From Magnetospirillum fulvum MGU-K5 (lineage in GTDB: Bacteria > Pseudomonadota > Alphaproteobacteria > Rhodospirillales > Magnetospirillaceae): a stretch of 44,304 bases of DNA. Both the position numbers and the translations under genes were made by a program. The stretch covers positions 1 through 44,304 of the forward strand of contig NZ_AQPH01000025.1 of the NCBI RefSeq assembly GCF_000442515.1, written 5' to 3'. The notes under the pieces are model-generated. The model made no database searches and had not been told where the DNA came from. It worked only from the letters and a program-made list of their open reading frames with translations. Positions 8,671 through 16,610 of this stretch are shown one piece after another (the stretch's first letter is position 1; each line of letters begins with the position of its first letter).

Positions 8671-9461
8671 GATCCAGTCTCCCGCTCCAGTGCCGGTTGG
8701 TCCGGGCTTTTGCCGACCGGCCGCGTGTGATCCGGCCCGGTTCCGGGCACGGTCGGTTCGCCGCCGACCAGATGGGGCAGCCGAGCGCAGCCGAGCGTCG
8801 GATGTCCATGCAGTTCGGTTTCCAGTTCGGTGACCCGCTCGACCAGACCGGCGATCTGACCGCGCAGGCTGTCGATAGCGCGGATCACCGGGTCGGGCAG
8901 GGATTCGCCCGGCAGTCCATAGGCGCAGAACTCGGGGTCTTTGCTGCGCCGCATTGCCATCCGGGCCGGGATGCCGACCATCGTCACGCCGGGGGGGACG
9001 TCGGTCAGCACCACTGCGTTGGCTCCGATCCGGGCACCCTTGCCGACGGTGATCGGGCCCAGCACCTGGGCACCCGATCCGACGATCACGCCATCATCCA
9101 GCGTCGGGTGACGCTTGCCGCTGTGCAGCGAGGTGCCACCCAGGGTGACGCCGTGATAGAGCGTGACGTCCGAACCGATCACCGCGGTCTCGCCGATCAC
9201 GACGCCGGTGCCATGGTCGATGAACAGCCGCCGGCCGACGATTGCACCGGGGTGAATCTCGATCCCGGTGAACAACCGTCCCAGATGGGAGATGAACCGC
9301 CCCAGCACCCGCGCTCCCCGGGTCCAGCACCAGTGGGAGATGCGGTGAATGGTCACCGCGTGCAGGCCAGGGTAGCACAGCAGGACCTCGAGCCGGGAAT
9401 GGGCGGCGGGATCGCGCAGGCGGATCGATTCGATGTCTTCTCGAAGCCTCTTGAAAATCAT
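8667..9461 (-). CDS. cysE: Serine O-acetyltransferase CysE
   Basis: CysE acetylates serine to O-acetylserine, the first committed step of cysteine synthesis. The protein (264 residues from the ATG at 9461) has the N-terminal helical domain, then left-handed beta-helix hexapeptides. Active-site residues lie in GIEIHPGA and [17 protein letters not shown], with the loop [12 protein letters not shown] following. After the beta-helix there is an unusually long tail of about 90 residues, which may alter cysteine feedback or complex formation with CysK. A TTG at 9470 in frame is an alternative start. It is the first gene of the isc operon and overlaps iscR by four bases, tying cysteine supply to Fe-S assembly. 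Confidence 0.92.
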   Translation of the reverse strand: MIFKRLREDIESIRLRDPAAHSRLEVLLCYPGLHAVTIHRISHWCWTRGARVLGRFISHLGRLFTGIEIHPGAIVGRRLFIDHGTGVVIGETAVIGSDVTLYHGVTLGGTSLHSGKRHPTLDDGVIVGSGAQVLGPITVGKGARIGANAVVLTDVPPGVTMVGIPARMAMRRSKDPEFCAYGLPGESLPDPVIRAIDSLRGQIAGLVERVTELETELHGHPTLGCARLPHLVGGEPTVPGTGPDHTRPVGKSPDQPALERETGS

Positions 9462-9484
9462 AGCTCTCAATATGTTAATCTACG

Positions 9485-9511
9485 CCCCGACGGCCGGTCC
9501 GGCCGTCGGGG
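9485..9511 (-). promoter_or_regulatory. Leader hairpin between the isc promoter and cysE
   Basis: Two 13-bp arms (9485-9497 and 9499-9511) are perfect inverted complements around a single central base at 9498. The structure falls between the predicted promoter and the cysE start, so it would form in the 5' leader of the operon mRNA. No T-run follows on the minus strand, so it is not an intrinsic terminator by itself. A role in mRNA stability or translation control is possible. Confidence 0.55.
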
Positions 9512-9546
9512 GACAGACCATCCGGCGCGCCAGCTCATCGCAGCGG

Positions 9547-9575
9547 ACTATATTATGTCCGACAAGGCAGGTCAA
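9547..9575 (-). promoter_or_regulatory. Promoter of the cysE-isc operon with IscR-like dyad
   Basis: On the minus strand TTGACC (9570-9575) and TATAGT (9547-9552) are separated by exactly 17 bases, a good sigma-70 match. The start of transcription would fall near 9540. Overlapping the -35 and spacer is GAC-N7-GTC (9561-9573) preceded by TT, which has the spacing I recall for type 1 IscR sites. IscR repression of its own operon is the usual pattern, so the dyad is a reasonable operator candidate. The promoter is read directly from the sequence. IscR binding is inferred. Confidence 0.6.
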
Positions 9576-9672
9576 GTTTGGCCGGCCGGCCGATGGTTTT
9601 TGTGTATTTTTCCCCGATTCGAATACTCGGATATCGAGTGTCAGCGGGGCTGGGAGATGATTGCGGTGAACC

Positions 9673-10362
9673 ATGCCTGAAGTGATTTTCAACGGACCGG
9701 ACGGACGTCTGGAGGGGCGCTATCATCACGGGAAGTCGCCGAACGCGCCGTTGGCGCTGTTGCTTCATCCCCATCCGCAGCACGGCGGAACGATGAACAA
9801 CAAGGTGGTCTATGCCCTGTACCACGCTTTCGTGCGGCGGGGGTTTTCGACCTTACGGTTTAATTTTCGCGGCGTCGGGCGCAGCCAGGGCAAGTTCGAC
9901 AACGGCCAGGGCGAACTGTCCGATGCGGCCTCGGCGCTGGACTGGATGCAGTCTTTCAACCCCAACGCGTCGGCCTGCTGGGTCGGCGGCTTTTCGTTCG
10001 GGGCGTGGATTGCAATGCAGTTGCTGATGCGGCGTCCCGAGATCGACGGATTCGTTTCGGTCGCGCCTCCGGCCAACGTGTTCGACTTTACCTTCCTCGC
10101 CCCCTGTCCCTCGTCGGGCCTGATCGTTCACGGCACCGCCGACGATCTGGTCCCCGAAGCCAGCGTTGCCAAGCTGGCGGCGAAATTGGCGACCCAGCGC
10201 AATATCCGGGTCGGCTATCGCACCATCGAAGGGGCTAACCACTTCTTCGGGTCTCAGCTCGACCAATTGGGTGGGATCGTCGAATCCTATCTGGCCGACG
10301 TTGCGCCCGAGCGTCAGGTCGCTCCGGTTCCGGTGCCGGAACTCGCCGCGGCGATGAGCTGA
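9673..10362 (+). CDS. Alpha/beta hydrolase of the COG2945-like family
   Basis: This is a 229-residue cytosolic hydrolase with no signal peptide. It has the oxyanion region LHPHPQHGGTMNNKVV (residues 31-46), a strand and turn RFNFRGVGRSQG, and the nucleophile elbow GGFSFGAW with Ser108. A probable acid lies in VHGTADDLVP and the catalytic histidine in EGANHFF near residue 190. The family is annotated as a small esterase or dienelactone-hydrolase-like group with unknown natural substrate. It is transcribed divergently from the cysE-isc operon across a 211-base spacer. A strong hairpin follows the stop. The fold is secure and the substrate is not. Confidence 0.82.
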   Translation: MPEVIFNGPDGRLEGRYHHGKSPNAPLALLLHPHPQHGGTMNNKVVYALYHAFVRRGFSTLRFNFRGVGRSQGKFDNGQGELSDAASALDWMQSFNPNASACWVGGFSFGAWIAMQLLMRRPEIDGFVSVAPPANVFDFTFLAPCPSSGLIVHGTADDLVPEASVAKLAAKLATQRNIRVGYRTIEGANHFFGSQLDQLGGIVESYLADVAPERQVAPVPVPELAAAMS

Positions 10363-10372
10363 CGCTAAGGCT

Positions 10373-10418
10373 GTTTGCCCCCTCTCTTGTCCGCCGCAGC
10401 GTGGGAGAGGGGGGAAAC
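10373..10418. terminator. Bidirectional terminator between the hydrolase and a small secreted protein gene
   Basis: CCCCCTCTC (10378-10386) pairs with GAGAGGGGG (10405-10413). Outside one G-G mismatch, GTTT (10373-10376) pairs with AAAC (10415-10418). The stem lies between two convergent genes. The T-tract is short in both directions, so efficiency is uncertain. Confidence 0.55.
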
Positions 10419-10433
10419 CTGTCCGTTACCGGC

Positions 10434-10757
10434 TCAGAGCGCGCTGCAATCGGCCTGAGCCAGTACGGTCCATTCCGAACTTTTGCGCCCCCGCCCGACC
10501 GAGGTGACGTCAACCACCCGGGCGGTGAACACCCGCGCCTGATGCGGGCGGACGACGACGCACAGTAGCGCGGCGTACTGGTTCCAACTGATCTGATCGT
10601 TTTTCACCATCGCCCACAGATTGCCACGGTCATCGATCTGGGCATCGAGCACGCGGGGGGTGGCGCGGATTGCGGCCAGGGCGGTGTCGCGGTCGGCGTG
10701 GGCGGAGGGAACCGCCAGGACGATCAGGCAAGCGACGGCAAAGACAAGGCGCATCAT
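10434..10757 (-). CDS. Small secreted protein of unknown function
   Basis: I do not recognise this family. The 107-residue protein starts with a clear Sec signal peptide (basic MMR, then a hydrophobic core VFAVACLIVLAVPSAHA), with likely cleavage after residue 21. The mature part is about 86 residues, with two cysteines (LLCVVV and the C-terminal QADCSAL) that could form a disulfide. It begins 14 bases after the anmK stop on the same strand and is probably co-transcribed with it. anmK handles recycled cell-wall sugar, but nothing in this sequence links the small protein to peptidoglycan. Confidence 0.65.
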   Translation of the reverse strand: MMRLVFAVACLIVLAVPSAHADRDTALAAIRATPRVLDAQIDDRGNLWAMVKNDQISWNQYAALLCVVVRPHQARVFTARVVDVTSVGRGRKSSEWTVLAQADCSAL

Positions 10758-10771
10758 CGCGAAAGACTCCG

Positions 10772-11839
10772 TCAGGGGGTAAAAATCCGGCCGCCGCCGA
10801 GTGGTTCCGGGACGCCGGTGGTCGAGGGGAAGGTGGTGGGCAGCCCGGCCAGAACCCGCGCCGCCAGAAAACCGAACGCTTGGGCTTCCAGCGCATCGCC
10901 GTTCCAGCCGACCGTTTCAACCGGGCGAACATCGACCTCCAGCACTTGGCGCAACGCCAGCATCAGCACCGGATTGTGCCGCCCGCCGCCGGTGATCAGC
11001 CATTGGCGCGGCGGCTGAGGCAGATGCATCTGGGCGGCTCCAACGGCGGCGGCGGTAAAGGCGGTCAGGGTCGCCGCTCCATCGGCGGGCGACAATCCCC
11101 GCGTCAGCTTCGCCGCCAGCCGGGCAAAATCGTCGCGGTCGAGCGATTTCGGCGGGGCCAGATCAAACCAGGGGTCGGACAGGAACACCGCAACGCGGTC
11201 GAGATCGACCCGTCCGGCGGCGGCCAGCGCGCCGTCGAGATCGACCGGCTGGCCGGTATGGGTTTGGGCCCAATCGTCGATCAGGGCGTTGCCGGGGCCG
11301 GTGTCGAATGCGCACATCGCACCGTCTTCACCGATCCAGGTGACGTTGCCGACCCCGCCGAGATTGAGCACGGCCAGCGGCGCTTCGATCCCGGTGGCCA
11401 GGGCACGGTGGAACACCGGCACCAGCGGTGCCCCCTGGCCTCCGGCGGCGACGTCGGCGGTGCGGAAATCATTGACGACACGGATGCCGGTGGTGGCAGC
11501 CAGCCAGGCGCCGTCGCCGATCTGGTGGGTGTGGCCCTGGTCGGGGCGGTGCGACAGGGTGTGGCCGTGAAAGCCGATCACCCCGATGGCGTCGGGGCCA
11601 AGCCCGGCCTGATCCAGCAGGCGGGCGACCGCCTCGGCGTGGAGGCGGGTCATCTCGGCTTCGGCGGGTTCGACCGGGCCTTCGCCCAGCGCGGCGGCGC
11701 GCAGGGCGGTCCGCACCGGCTCGGGATAGGGCAGGGTCAAAGCGGGGCCGAAATGGGCGACGGTCTTTCCATCGGTTTCGATAAGAGCGGCATCGATCCC
11801 GTCAAGGGAGGTACCGCTCATTAATCCGAGCGCCAGCAT
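10772..11839 (-). CDS. anmK: Anhydro-N-acetylmuramic acid kinase AnmK
   Basis: AnmK phosphorylates and opens 1,6-anhydro-MurNAc recovered during peptidoglycan turnover, giving MurNAc-6-phosphate. The 355-residue protein begins with the phosphate-binding LGLMSGTSLDGIDAA. It contains IGFHGHTLSHRP, GGQGAPLVP and FDTGPGNALIDDW, all typical of the family, and ITGGGRHNP near the C-terminus. I chose the ATG at 11839, which is preceded by GAGGGG at good distance. The longer frame to 11902 has no family similarity. It is divergent from tyrS with a 77-base spacer. Confidence 0.94.
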   Translation of the reverse strand: MLALGLMSGTSLDGIDAALIETDGKTVAHFGPALTLPYPEPVRTALRAAALGEGPVEPAEAEMTRLHAEAVARLLDQAGLGPDAIGVIGFHGHTLSHRPDQGHTHQIGDGAWLAATTGIRVVNDFRTADVAAGGQGAPLVPVFHRALATGIEAPLAVLNLGGVGNVTWIGEDGAMCAFDTGPGNALIDDWAQTHTGQPVDLDGALAAAGRVDLDRVAVFLSDPWFDLAPPKSLDRDDFARLAAKLTRGLSPADGAATLTAFTAAAVGAAQMHLPQPPRQWLITGGGRHNPVLMLALRQVLEVDVRPVETVGWNGDALEAQAFGFLAARVLAGLPTTFPSTTGVPEPLGGGRIFTP

Positions 11840-11916
11840 TGTGTTCCCCTCGCATTGTCGCCGCAGCCCGATTGTGATAAACGAGCGAGCTTTCGGCAGC
11901 AAGCGGATCAGCGGCC

Positions 11917-13167
11917 ATGAGCACTCCCACTTCGGATTTCCTTCGCGTCGTCGTCGAACGCGGTTACCTCCATCAATGCACCGACCTCGACGGTCTGGAT
12001 CTGCGCCTGAGTCAGGGGAGTGCGGCGGGCTATATCGGGTTCGACGCCACCGCGCGGAGCCTGCATGTCGGCTCGCTGATGCAGATCATGTTGCTGCGTT
12101 GGTGGCAGAAGACCGGCAACAAGCCGGTCGTGTTGATGGGCGGCGGCACCACCCGCGTCGGCGATCCCACCGGACGCGATGACGCCCGCAAGATGTTGTC
12201 CGACGCCGACATTGCCGACAACATCGCCGGAATTCGCTCGGTGTTCGACCGCTACCTGACCTTTGGCACGGGTAACACCGACGCGGTGATGGTCAATAAT
12301 GCCGATTGGCTGGACTCGCTGAATTATATCGCGTTTTTGCGGGATTTCGGCCGCCACTTCACCATCAATCGGATGTTGACGTTCGATTCGGTGCGGATGC
12401 GGCTTGAACGCGAACAGGCGATGACCTTCTTCGAATTCAACTACATGATCCTTCAGGCCTACGATTACGCCGAATTGTGGACGCGGCTGGGCTGCTGCCT
12501 CCAGATGGGCGGATCGGACCAGTGGGGCAATATCGTCAACGGCGTCGAACTGGGGCGTCGGGTCCATCAGGCCGAACTGTTCGGTCTGACCAGCCCGCTG
12601 CTGACCACCAGCTCGGGGGCGAAGATGGGCAAGACCGCCAACGGCGCGGTGTGGCTCAATGCCGACATGCTGAACCCGTGGGAGTTCTGGCAGTACTGGC
12701 GCAACACCGAAGATGCCGATGTCGGCCGCTTCCTGCGCCTTTACACCGAACTCCCGCTCGACGAGATCGCCCGGCTGGAGGCGCTTCAGGGGGCCGAGAT
12801 CAACGAGGCGAAGAAGATCCTGGCGGGCGAGGTCACCCGGCTGGCCCACGGGGACGAGGCGGCGGCTCTGGCCGCCGAGACCGCACGCAAGACCTTCGAG
12901 GAAGGTGTCTCGGCCGACTCGCTGCCGACGATCGAACTGGCTTCGGCCGAGTTCGCCGCCGGGCTGCCCGTCTTTGCCTTGCTGGTGAAGACCGGGCTGG
13001 TCGCCTCGAACGGCGAGGCCAAGCGGCTGATCAAGGGCGGTGGGGCGCGTCTCAACGATGCGGTGATCGAGGACGAAACCCGCCCGGTAACCCTGTCCGA
13101 TCTGACCGGCGGCGTGCTGAAGCTGGCCGCCGGCAAAAAGCGGATCGTGCTGGTCCGGGCGGTTTAG
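11917..13167 (+). CDS. tyrS: Tyrosine--tRNA ligase TyrS
   Basis: TyrS charges tRNA-Tyr. The 416-residue class I synthetase has the HIGH-like motif as HVGS in [10 protein letters not shown] and the tyrosine-binding QAYDYAEL and GGSDQWGNI. The KMSKS loop is present as KMGKT, a normal bacterial variant. An S4-like RNA-binding domain closes the protein (about residues 350-416, with [16 protein letters not shown]). The stop codon is only 3 bases from the stop of the convergent cyaY gene. Transcription must therefore end within cyaY, where a 16-bp hairpin lies about 50 bases past the tyrS stop. Confidence 0.95.
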   Translation: MSTPTSDFLRVVVERGYLHQCTDLDGLDLRLSQGSAAGYIGFDATARSLHVGSLMQIMLLRWWQKTGNKPVVLMGGGTTRVGDPTGRDDARKMLSDADIADNIAGIRSVFDRYLTFGTGNTDAVMVNNADWLDSLNYIAFLRDFGRHFTINRMLTFDSVRMRLEREQAMTFFEFNYMILQAYDYAELWTRLGCCLQMGGSDQWGNIVNGVELGRRVHQAELFGLTSPLLTTSSGAKMGKTANGAVWLNADMLNPWEFWQYWRNTEDADVGRFLRLYTELPLDEIARLEALQGAEINEAKKILAGEVTRLAHGDEAAALAAETARKTFEEGVSADSLPTIELASAEFAAGLPVFALLVKTGLVASNGEAKRLIKGGGARLNDAVIEDETRPVTLSDLTGGVLKLAAGKKRIVLVRAV

Positions 13168-13170
13168 CCG

Positions 13171-13479
13171 TTACGAAAGGGCAACGCCCAGTTCGGCCGA
13201 CAACAGCGGCAGCAGCGCGAGCGCTGGGTCTCGGGTCGAGACCCAGCGCTCGTCGCGCCACACGAAATGGTGGGCGCCGCTTTTGGGCGAGGCTACCCAG
13301 ATTTCGCGGTTCGGGGTCTGCTTGTTGATGATGTAGGTGCCGCCGTTATCGAGGGTGACGGTCAGCACGCCGCCCTCAAGATCGGCATCGGCATCGTCGC
13401 GGCCATCCTCGATCGCCTCGGCAAGGCGTTCGAGCAGCGGGTCGGCCAGGGCGATAAAATGGCTTTCTTCCAGGCTCAT
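13171..13479 (-). CDS. cyaY: Frataxin-like protein CyaY
   Basis: CyaY binds iron and tunes IscS activity during Fe-S assembly. The 102-residue protein has the acidic first helix (LLERLAEAIEDGRDDADADLE). The frataxin signature follows, including GGTYIINKQTPNREIWVASPKSGAHHF around residues 46-72 (shown here by its ends). It belongs functionally with the isc operon but lies about 4 kb upstream of it. The ATG at 13479 has GGAGAG at proper spacing. A 16-bp perfect inverted repeat is embedded in its 3' coding part and encodes DERWVSTRDPALAL. Confidence 0.9.
   Translation of the reverse strand: MSLEESHFIALADPLLERLAEAIEDGRDDADADLEGGVLTVTLDNGGTYIINKQTPNREIWVASPKSGAHHFVWRDERWVSTRDPALALLPLLSAELGVALS
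13218..13252. other. 16-bp perfect hairpin in the 3' end of cyaY, past the tyrS stop
   Basis: The arms at 13218-13233 and 13237-13252 are perfectly complementary with a 3-base loop (GGT). The structure lies inside cyaY codons and about 50 bases beyond the tyrS stop. It may act as the 3' end stabiliser or terminator of the tyrS message. No T-run follows on the plus strand. Confidence 0.6.
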
Positions 13480-13547
13480 ACGGGCTCTCCAGGCATCATG
13501 GGGGCATTAATGCTACTCCTCATCGGCCCCTATGGGTCAAGGATGGC

Positions 13548-13576
13548 TTGCACCGCCCCCCCGTTTTGGTTATAGA
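13548..13576 (+). promoter_or_regulatory. Promoter of rpmE
   Basis: TTGCAC (13548-13553) and TATAGA (13571-13576) are separated by 17 bases, a good sigma-70 promoter. Transcription would start near 13583, giving a leader of about 20 bases that holds the GGAG ribosome-binding site of rpmE. On the opposite strand TTGACC (13535-13540) may be the -35 of cyaY, but no well-spaced -10 goes with it. Confidence 0.6.
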
Positions 13577-13605
13577 AGCGCCTTCGATTTGCGGAGCACC
13601 TGGCC

Positions 13606-13836
13606 ATGAAGGACAATATTCATCCCGATTACCACGAGATCAACGTGGTCATGACGGACGGCACTGAATTCAAGACCCGCTCGACGATGGGCAAGGCCGG
13701 CGACATCCTCCGGCTTGACATCGACCCCAAGTCTCATCCGGCTTGGACGGGCGTTCACCGCCTGATGGACACCGGCGGGCAGCTCGCCAAGTTCAAGAAG
13801 CGGTTCGAGGGTTTCGGCATTAAGTCGAGCTCGTAA
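13606..13836 (+). CDS. rpmE: 50S ribosomal protein L31 (cysteine-free form)
   Basis: L31 bridges the large and small ribosomal subunits. The 76-residue protein begins [22 protein letters not shown] and ends [10 protein letters not shown], matching alphaproteobacterial L31. It has no cysteines, so it is a zinc-independent form of the protein. GGAG lies 9 bases before the ATG. A promoter precedes it and a strong terminator follows, so it is probably a single-gene unit. Confidence 0.95.
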   Translation: MKDNIHPDYHEINVVMTDGTEFKTRSTMGKAGDILRLDIDPKSHPAWTGVHRLMDTGGQLAKFKKRFEGFGIKSSS

Positions 13837-13861
13837 GTTCGGGTCGCAGACACGACCGGGC

Positions 13862-13893
13862 AACCGGCCGGCCTTGTGCCGGCCGGTTTCGTT
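13862..13893 (+). terminator. Terminator of rpmE
   Basis: AACCGGCCGGC (13862-13872) pairs with GCCGGCCGGTT (13878-13888) around a 5-base loop. It is followed by a T-rich stretch (TTTCGTTT). This is a good intrinsic terminator 25 bases after the rpmE stop. Confidence 0.8.
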
Positions 13894-13981
13894 TGCTGTG
13901 GACTTCATCCGCCAATAAGGGTAGAGCACATCAGTAAGCGGCCGGCTCGCGGCCCTAGAATTTGACGATGTCTGGGGCATC

Positions 13982-15745
13982 ATGATCATCGTCCACTTTG
14001 AGGTCTACGTCCTCGAAAGCAGAGGATGGATGCTGCACGCCCGCTATCCCCGGCTGGACCGGGACGAGGCGATGCAGGAGGCCCGCGAGCTTGAAGTCTC
14101 CATGGGCCTGCGCGTCAAGGTCCTGCGAGAAACCTATAACACCGAAACCAACGCCTTCGACGAGGCCGAGGTTTATATCAGCGGCAATGCCCCGCCACCG
14201 CCCAAGCAGACGGCGGCCCCGGCCAAGGGGAAGACGTCGCGCCGCGCCGCACCGCCGCCCAAGGCCCGGATGCGGGCCGCCCCTCCCCATCGTGCCAAGC
14301 CCAAGGACAATTCGATCGGCAGCGCCGCCGCGGTGCTGACCCGGTTTACCCTGATCCTGCTCGCGGCGGTCGGTCTCGGGCTGGTATCGCTGCGGCTGAT
14401 GCAGACGATCGTGCTGGAGCTGTACAATTACGGCTTCCGCATCACTCCCGACGATTACAACCATTTGCAGGCCGTGTTGTTCACCCTGGTGGTTCTGCTG
14501 GTGTCGGTGCCGCTGGGGCTGCGCTTTCTCCCCACCCACGCGCTGCTGCCGAAGGGGCCGGTGGGCGGCACCATGTCGCCCCGTACCGATCCCAAGCTGA
14601 AAAAGTCGCTGAACAAGCTGGTCGCCCGCGTCGCCGCCGAGGGTGGGGCCGAGCCGACGATCCCCGACCGATGGGAGGACGACCCGAAGGCGGTTGTCCC
14701 CCTTCCGCTCGATTTCGATTTCGGGGCCGCGTCCGAGCCGTCCGAACCCGCCGCCGAATCGTCTTCGGCCCCCGAAGCGCCGAGTGTCGTGCCTGCTGCT
14801 GCGCCGCCGCCAAGTCCTGCGCCCGCCGCTCCGCCGGTCCCGCCCGTCAAGGATGCCGCGACCGAACTGTGCGACCGCTTTCTCGACGGTGCGATCCGTG
14901 CCGCGAAGACAAGCGGGATGGCGTTCGACCAGTACCAGCGGTTCGCCCTGAACCTGTATATGGCCGGTGCGGTGGGGGCCTTGGCCGAATCGCGCCGTCT
15001 CGATGACGCCACCCGCCGTCGCCTGCTCGCCCATGCGTTCAACCGGCTTGACGCCTCGCCCGACATGGCCGCCGGCTTCGAGGCGCGGATGGGCGAATAT
15101 ATGATGGAGCCGCGTTACATGCGGCTGATCCAGGCCGGGCGGGCCGGGATCGAGACATTGGAGCTGGGCGACGCCCACGGGGTCCATTCGGTGCTGCTGT
15201 CGATCCTGCGCGATTGGAACCGTCCCGCCACCGAGAAGAAGGCCTCGATCATGACGGTGATGTTTACCGACATGGTCGGCTCGACCGACATGACCCAGGC
15301 CCGGGGCGACGTTGCCGCCCAGGAAATCGTCCGCCGCCATAACGCGATTGTCCGCACCAGCCTGGCCCAATTCTCTGGCAAGGAGATCAAGCATACCGGC
15401 GACGGGATCATGGCCTCGTTCGCCTCGGCCGCCAACGCGGTCGAAGCCTCGATCCAGATTCATCGCGAAGTCGCCGCCCACAATGCCGGGCAACCCAATT
15501 TGCCGCTGCATTTGCGGATCGGCCTGAATGCGGGTGAGCCGATTCAGGAAGAAGACGATCTGTTCGGGGTTACGGTTCAGCTGGCCGCCCGGGTCTGCGC
15601 CGCGACCCAGTCCGACCGCACCTTGTGCACGACGGTGGTCAAAGACCTCGCCTCGGGCAAGGGCGGCGCGTTCGACAGCGCCGGAAGCTTCGCCCTGAAG
15701 GGATTTCGTGAAAAAATCCCGTTGTGGGATGTGGTCTGGCGCTAA
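13982..15745 (+). CDS. Membrane class III adenylate/guanylate cyclase
   Basis: This is a 587-residue nucleotide cyclase that should make cAMP or cGMP. An N-terminal soluble domain (about 1-68, with VYVLESRGWMLHARYP and RETYNTETNAFDEAEVY) is followed by a basic, proline-rich linker (70-108). Two membrane helices (about 117-139 and 163-183) come next, then a second Pro/Ala-rich linker (about 250-290) and a helical region. The cyclase domain starts near residue 424. Metal-binding Asp430 lies in MFTDMVGST and Asp474 in HTGDGIMASF. LRIGLNAGEP and GVTVQLAARVCA complete the domain. Both metal aspartates are present, so it is probably active. Base specificity is unresolved. It follows rpmE and is convergent with the RcdA-like gene. 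Confidence 0.88.
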   Translation: MIIVHFEVYVLESRGWMLHARYPRLDRDEAMQEARELEVSMGLRVKVLRETYNTETNAFDEAEVYISGNAPPPPKQTAAPAKGKTSRRAAPPPKARMRAAPPHRAKPKDNSIGSAAAVLTRFTLILLAAVGLGLVSLRLMQTIVLELYNYGFRITPDDYNHLQAVLFTLVVLLVSVPLGLRFLPTHALLPKGPVGGTMSPRTDPKLKKSLNKLVARVAAEGGAEPTIPDRWEDDPKAVVPLPLDFDFGAASEPSEPAAESSSAPEAPSVVPAAAPPPSPAPAAPPVPPVKDAATELCDRFLDGAIRAAKTSGMAFDQYQRFALNLYMAGAVGALAESRRLDDATRRRLLAHAFNRLDASPDMAAGFEARMGEYMMEPRYMRLIQAGRAGIETLELGDAHGVHSVLLSILRDWNRPATEKKASIMTVMFTDMVGSTDMTQARGDVAAQEIVRRHNAIVRTSLAQFSGKEIKHTGDGIMASFASAANAVEASIQIHREVAAHNAGQPNLPLHLRIGLNAGEPIQEEDDLFGVTVQLAARVCAATQSDRTLCTTVVKDLASGKGGAFDSAGSFALKGFREKIPLWDVVWR

Positions 15746-15751
15746 AGCGGG

Positions 15752-16153
15752 TTAATGCAGGACCCGCTCGACCAGCATTTCTTCGAGCCGGGCGACGCGG
15801 AGGAATAGCCGGTGGCTGCGGTCCATCAGGCTGCGCAGGCCGTTCGGTAGCGAGGAATCGCCGATGAAGCTGTCATCGAGGCAGACATCGAACCCCGACA
15901 GGCGACGTTCCGAGACCAGCGCCTGTTCCGGGGTCAATTCGCCGGTCTGCACCGCCCGTTGCACCATCAGCCACGCCATCACCTGGGTCAGGCGCGAGGT
16001 GACGCGCATCGCCTCGCAGCTCATGCGCAACCCCACCACCGGCTCGGCGCGTTCGCGGTCGCGCCGTTCGGAATGGCTGAGGTAATTCCTCGCTTCGACC
16101 ATCAGGGTGAGGGTCTCGTCGTATGTTCTGCTGAAAAAGGCGGGTTGCGGCAT
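15752..16153 (-). CDS. RcdA-like DUF1465 family protein
   Basis: This 133-residue all-helical protein matches the DUF1465 family, whose best-known member is Caulobacter RcdA. RcdA is an adaptor that helps ClpXP degrade the cell-cycle regulator CtrA. Recognisable parts are an N-terminal TLMVEARNYLS helix and the central SCEAMRVTSRLTQVMAWLMVQ. These are followed by RAVQTGELTPEQA, and a C-terminal helix ends in VARLEEML. I chose the ATG at 16153. One at 16168 and a longer frame to 16276 are alternatives. It is convergent with the cyclase gene with 6 bases between stops. Family assignment is good. CtrA-specific function in this organism is inferred. Confidence 0.8.
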   Translation of the reverse strand: MPQPAFFSRTYDETLTLMVEARNYLSHSERRDRERAEPVVGLRMSCEAMRVTSRLTQVMAWLMVQRAVQTGELTPEQALVSERRLSGFDVCLDDSFIGDSSLPNGLRSLMDRSHRLFLRVARLEEMLVERVLH

Positions 16154-16610
16154 AAGCGCCCCTCCCATGCCACAAGAGCGACCTTCGTTTTTATAATGTC
16201 GCATCTTCGTAACGCTATCGCAAGGTTCCCCCCTAAAATAATTATTCGTCACCCATTTCGGCTCGATTCTCCTCAACTTGAAGTGTTGTGACAGATTTGT
16301 TTTGGATGTGACGAATTGGGCCGAGTGAAAAAGACTATACTTACTGTGACTGGCTTGCGTCGGGGCGCGTCATGCCGTAAGGTGATGCTAAGAAAACCTG
16401 AGGCGATTTGGGGGTGTGTCTCTTCCTCATCTTTGGGTGGTTTTAAATTCCGGCCGTAACAACTTTTTGTTGGAGCGGATCAGTCTGCGGTTGGCTTGGT
16501 TCTTCTATCCACTTCGGTTATAACTTATGGCTGTGATGGCTTGAGACTTGCGAATAGAGGGCGATATCCGCTAAGTGACGTCTTTTCCACCCCCGGCAGC
16601 CGGAACCGTC
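16154..16610. other. Intergenic region between the RcdA-like gene and rimO
   Basis: This divergent spacer of about 450 bases is more AT-rich than the coding DNA around it. It holds three TGTGAC repeats on the plus strand, starting at 16287, 16307 and 16345. I see no convincing gene, tRNA or terminator in it. It presumably carries promoters for both flanking genes, but no clear -35/-10 pair stands out. Confidence 0.5.

Noticed and set aside
13955-15511. Minus-strand frame of 518 codons opposite the cyclase
   Set aside because: It mirrors the cyclase coding frame, with no domain and repetitive composition.
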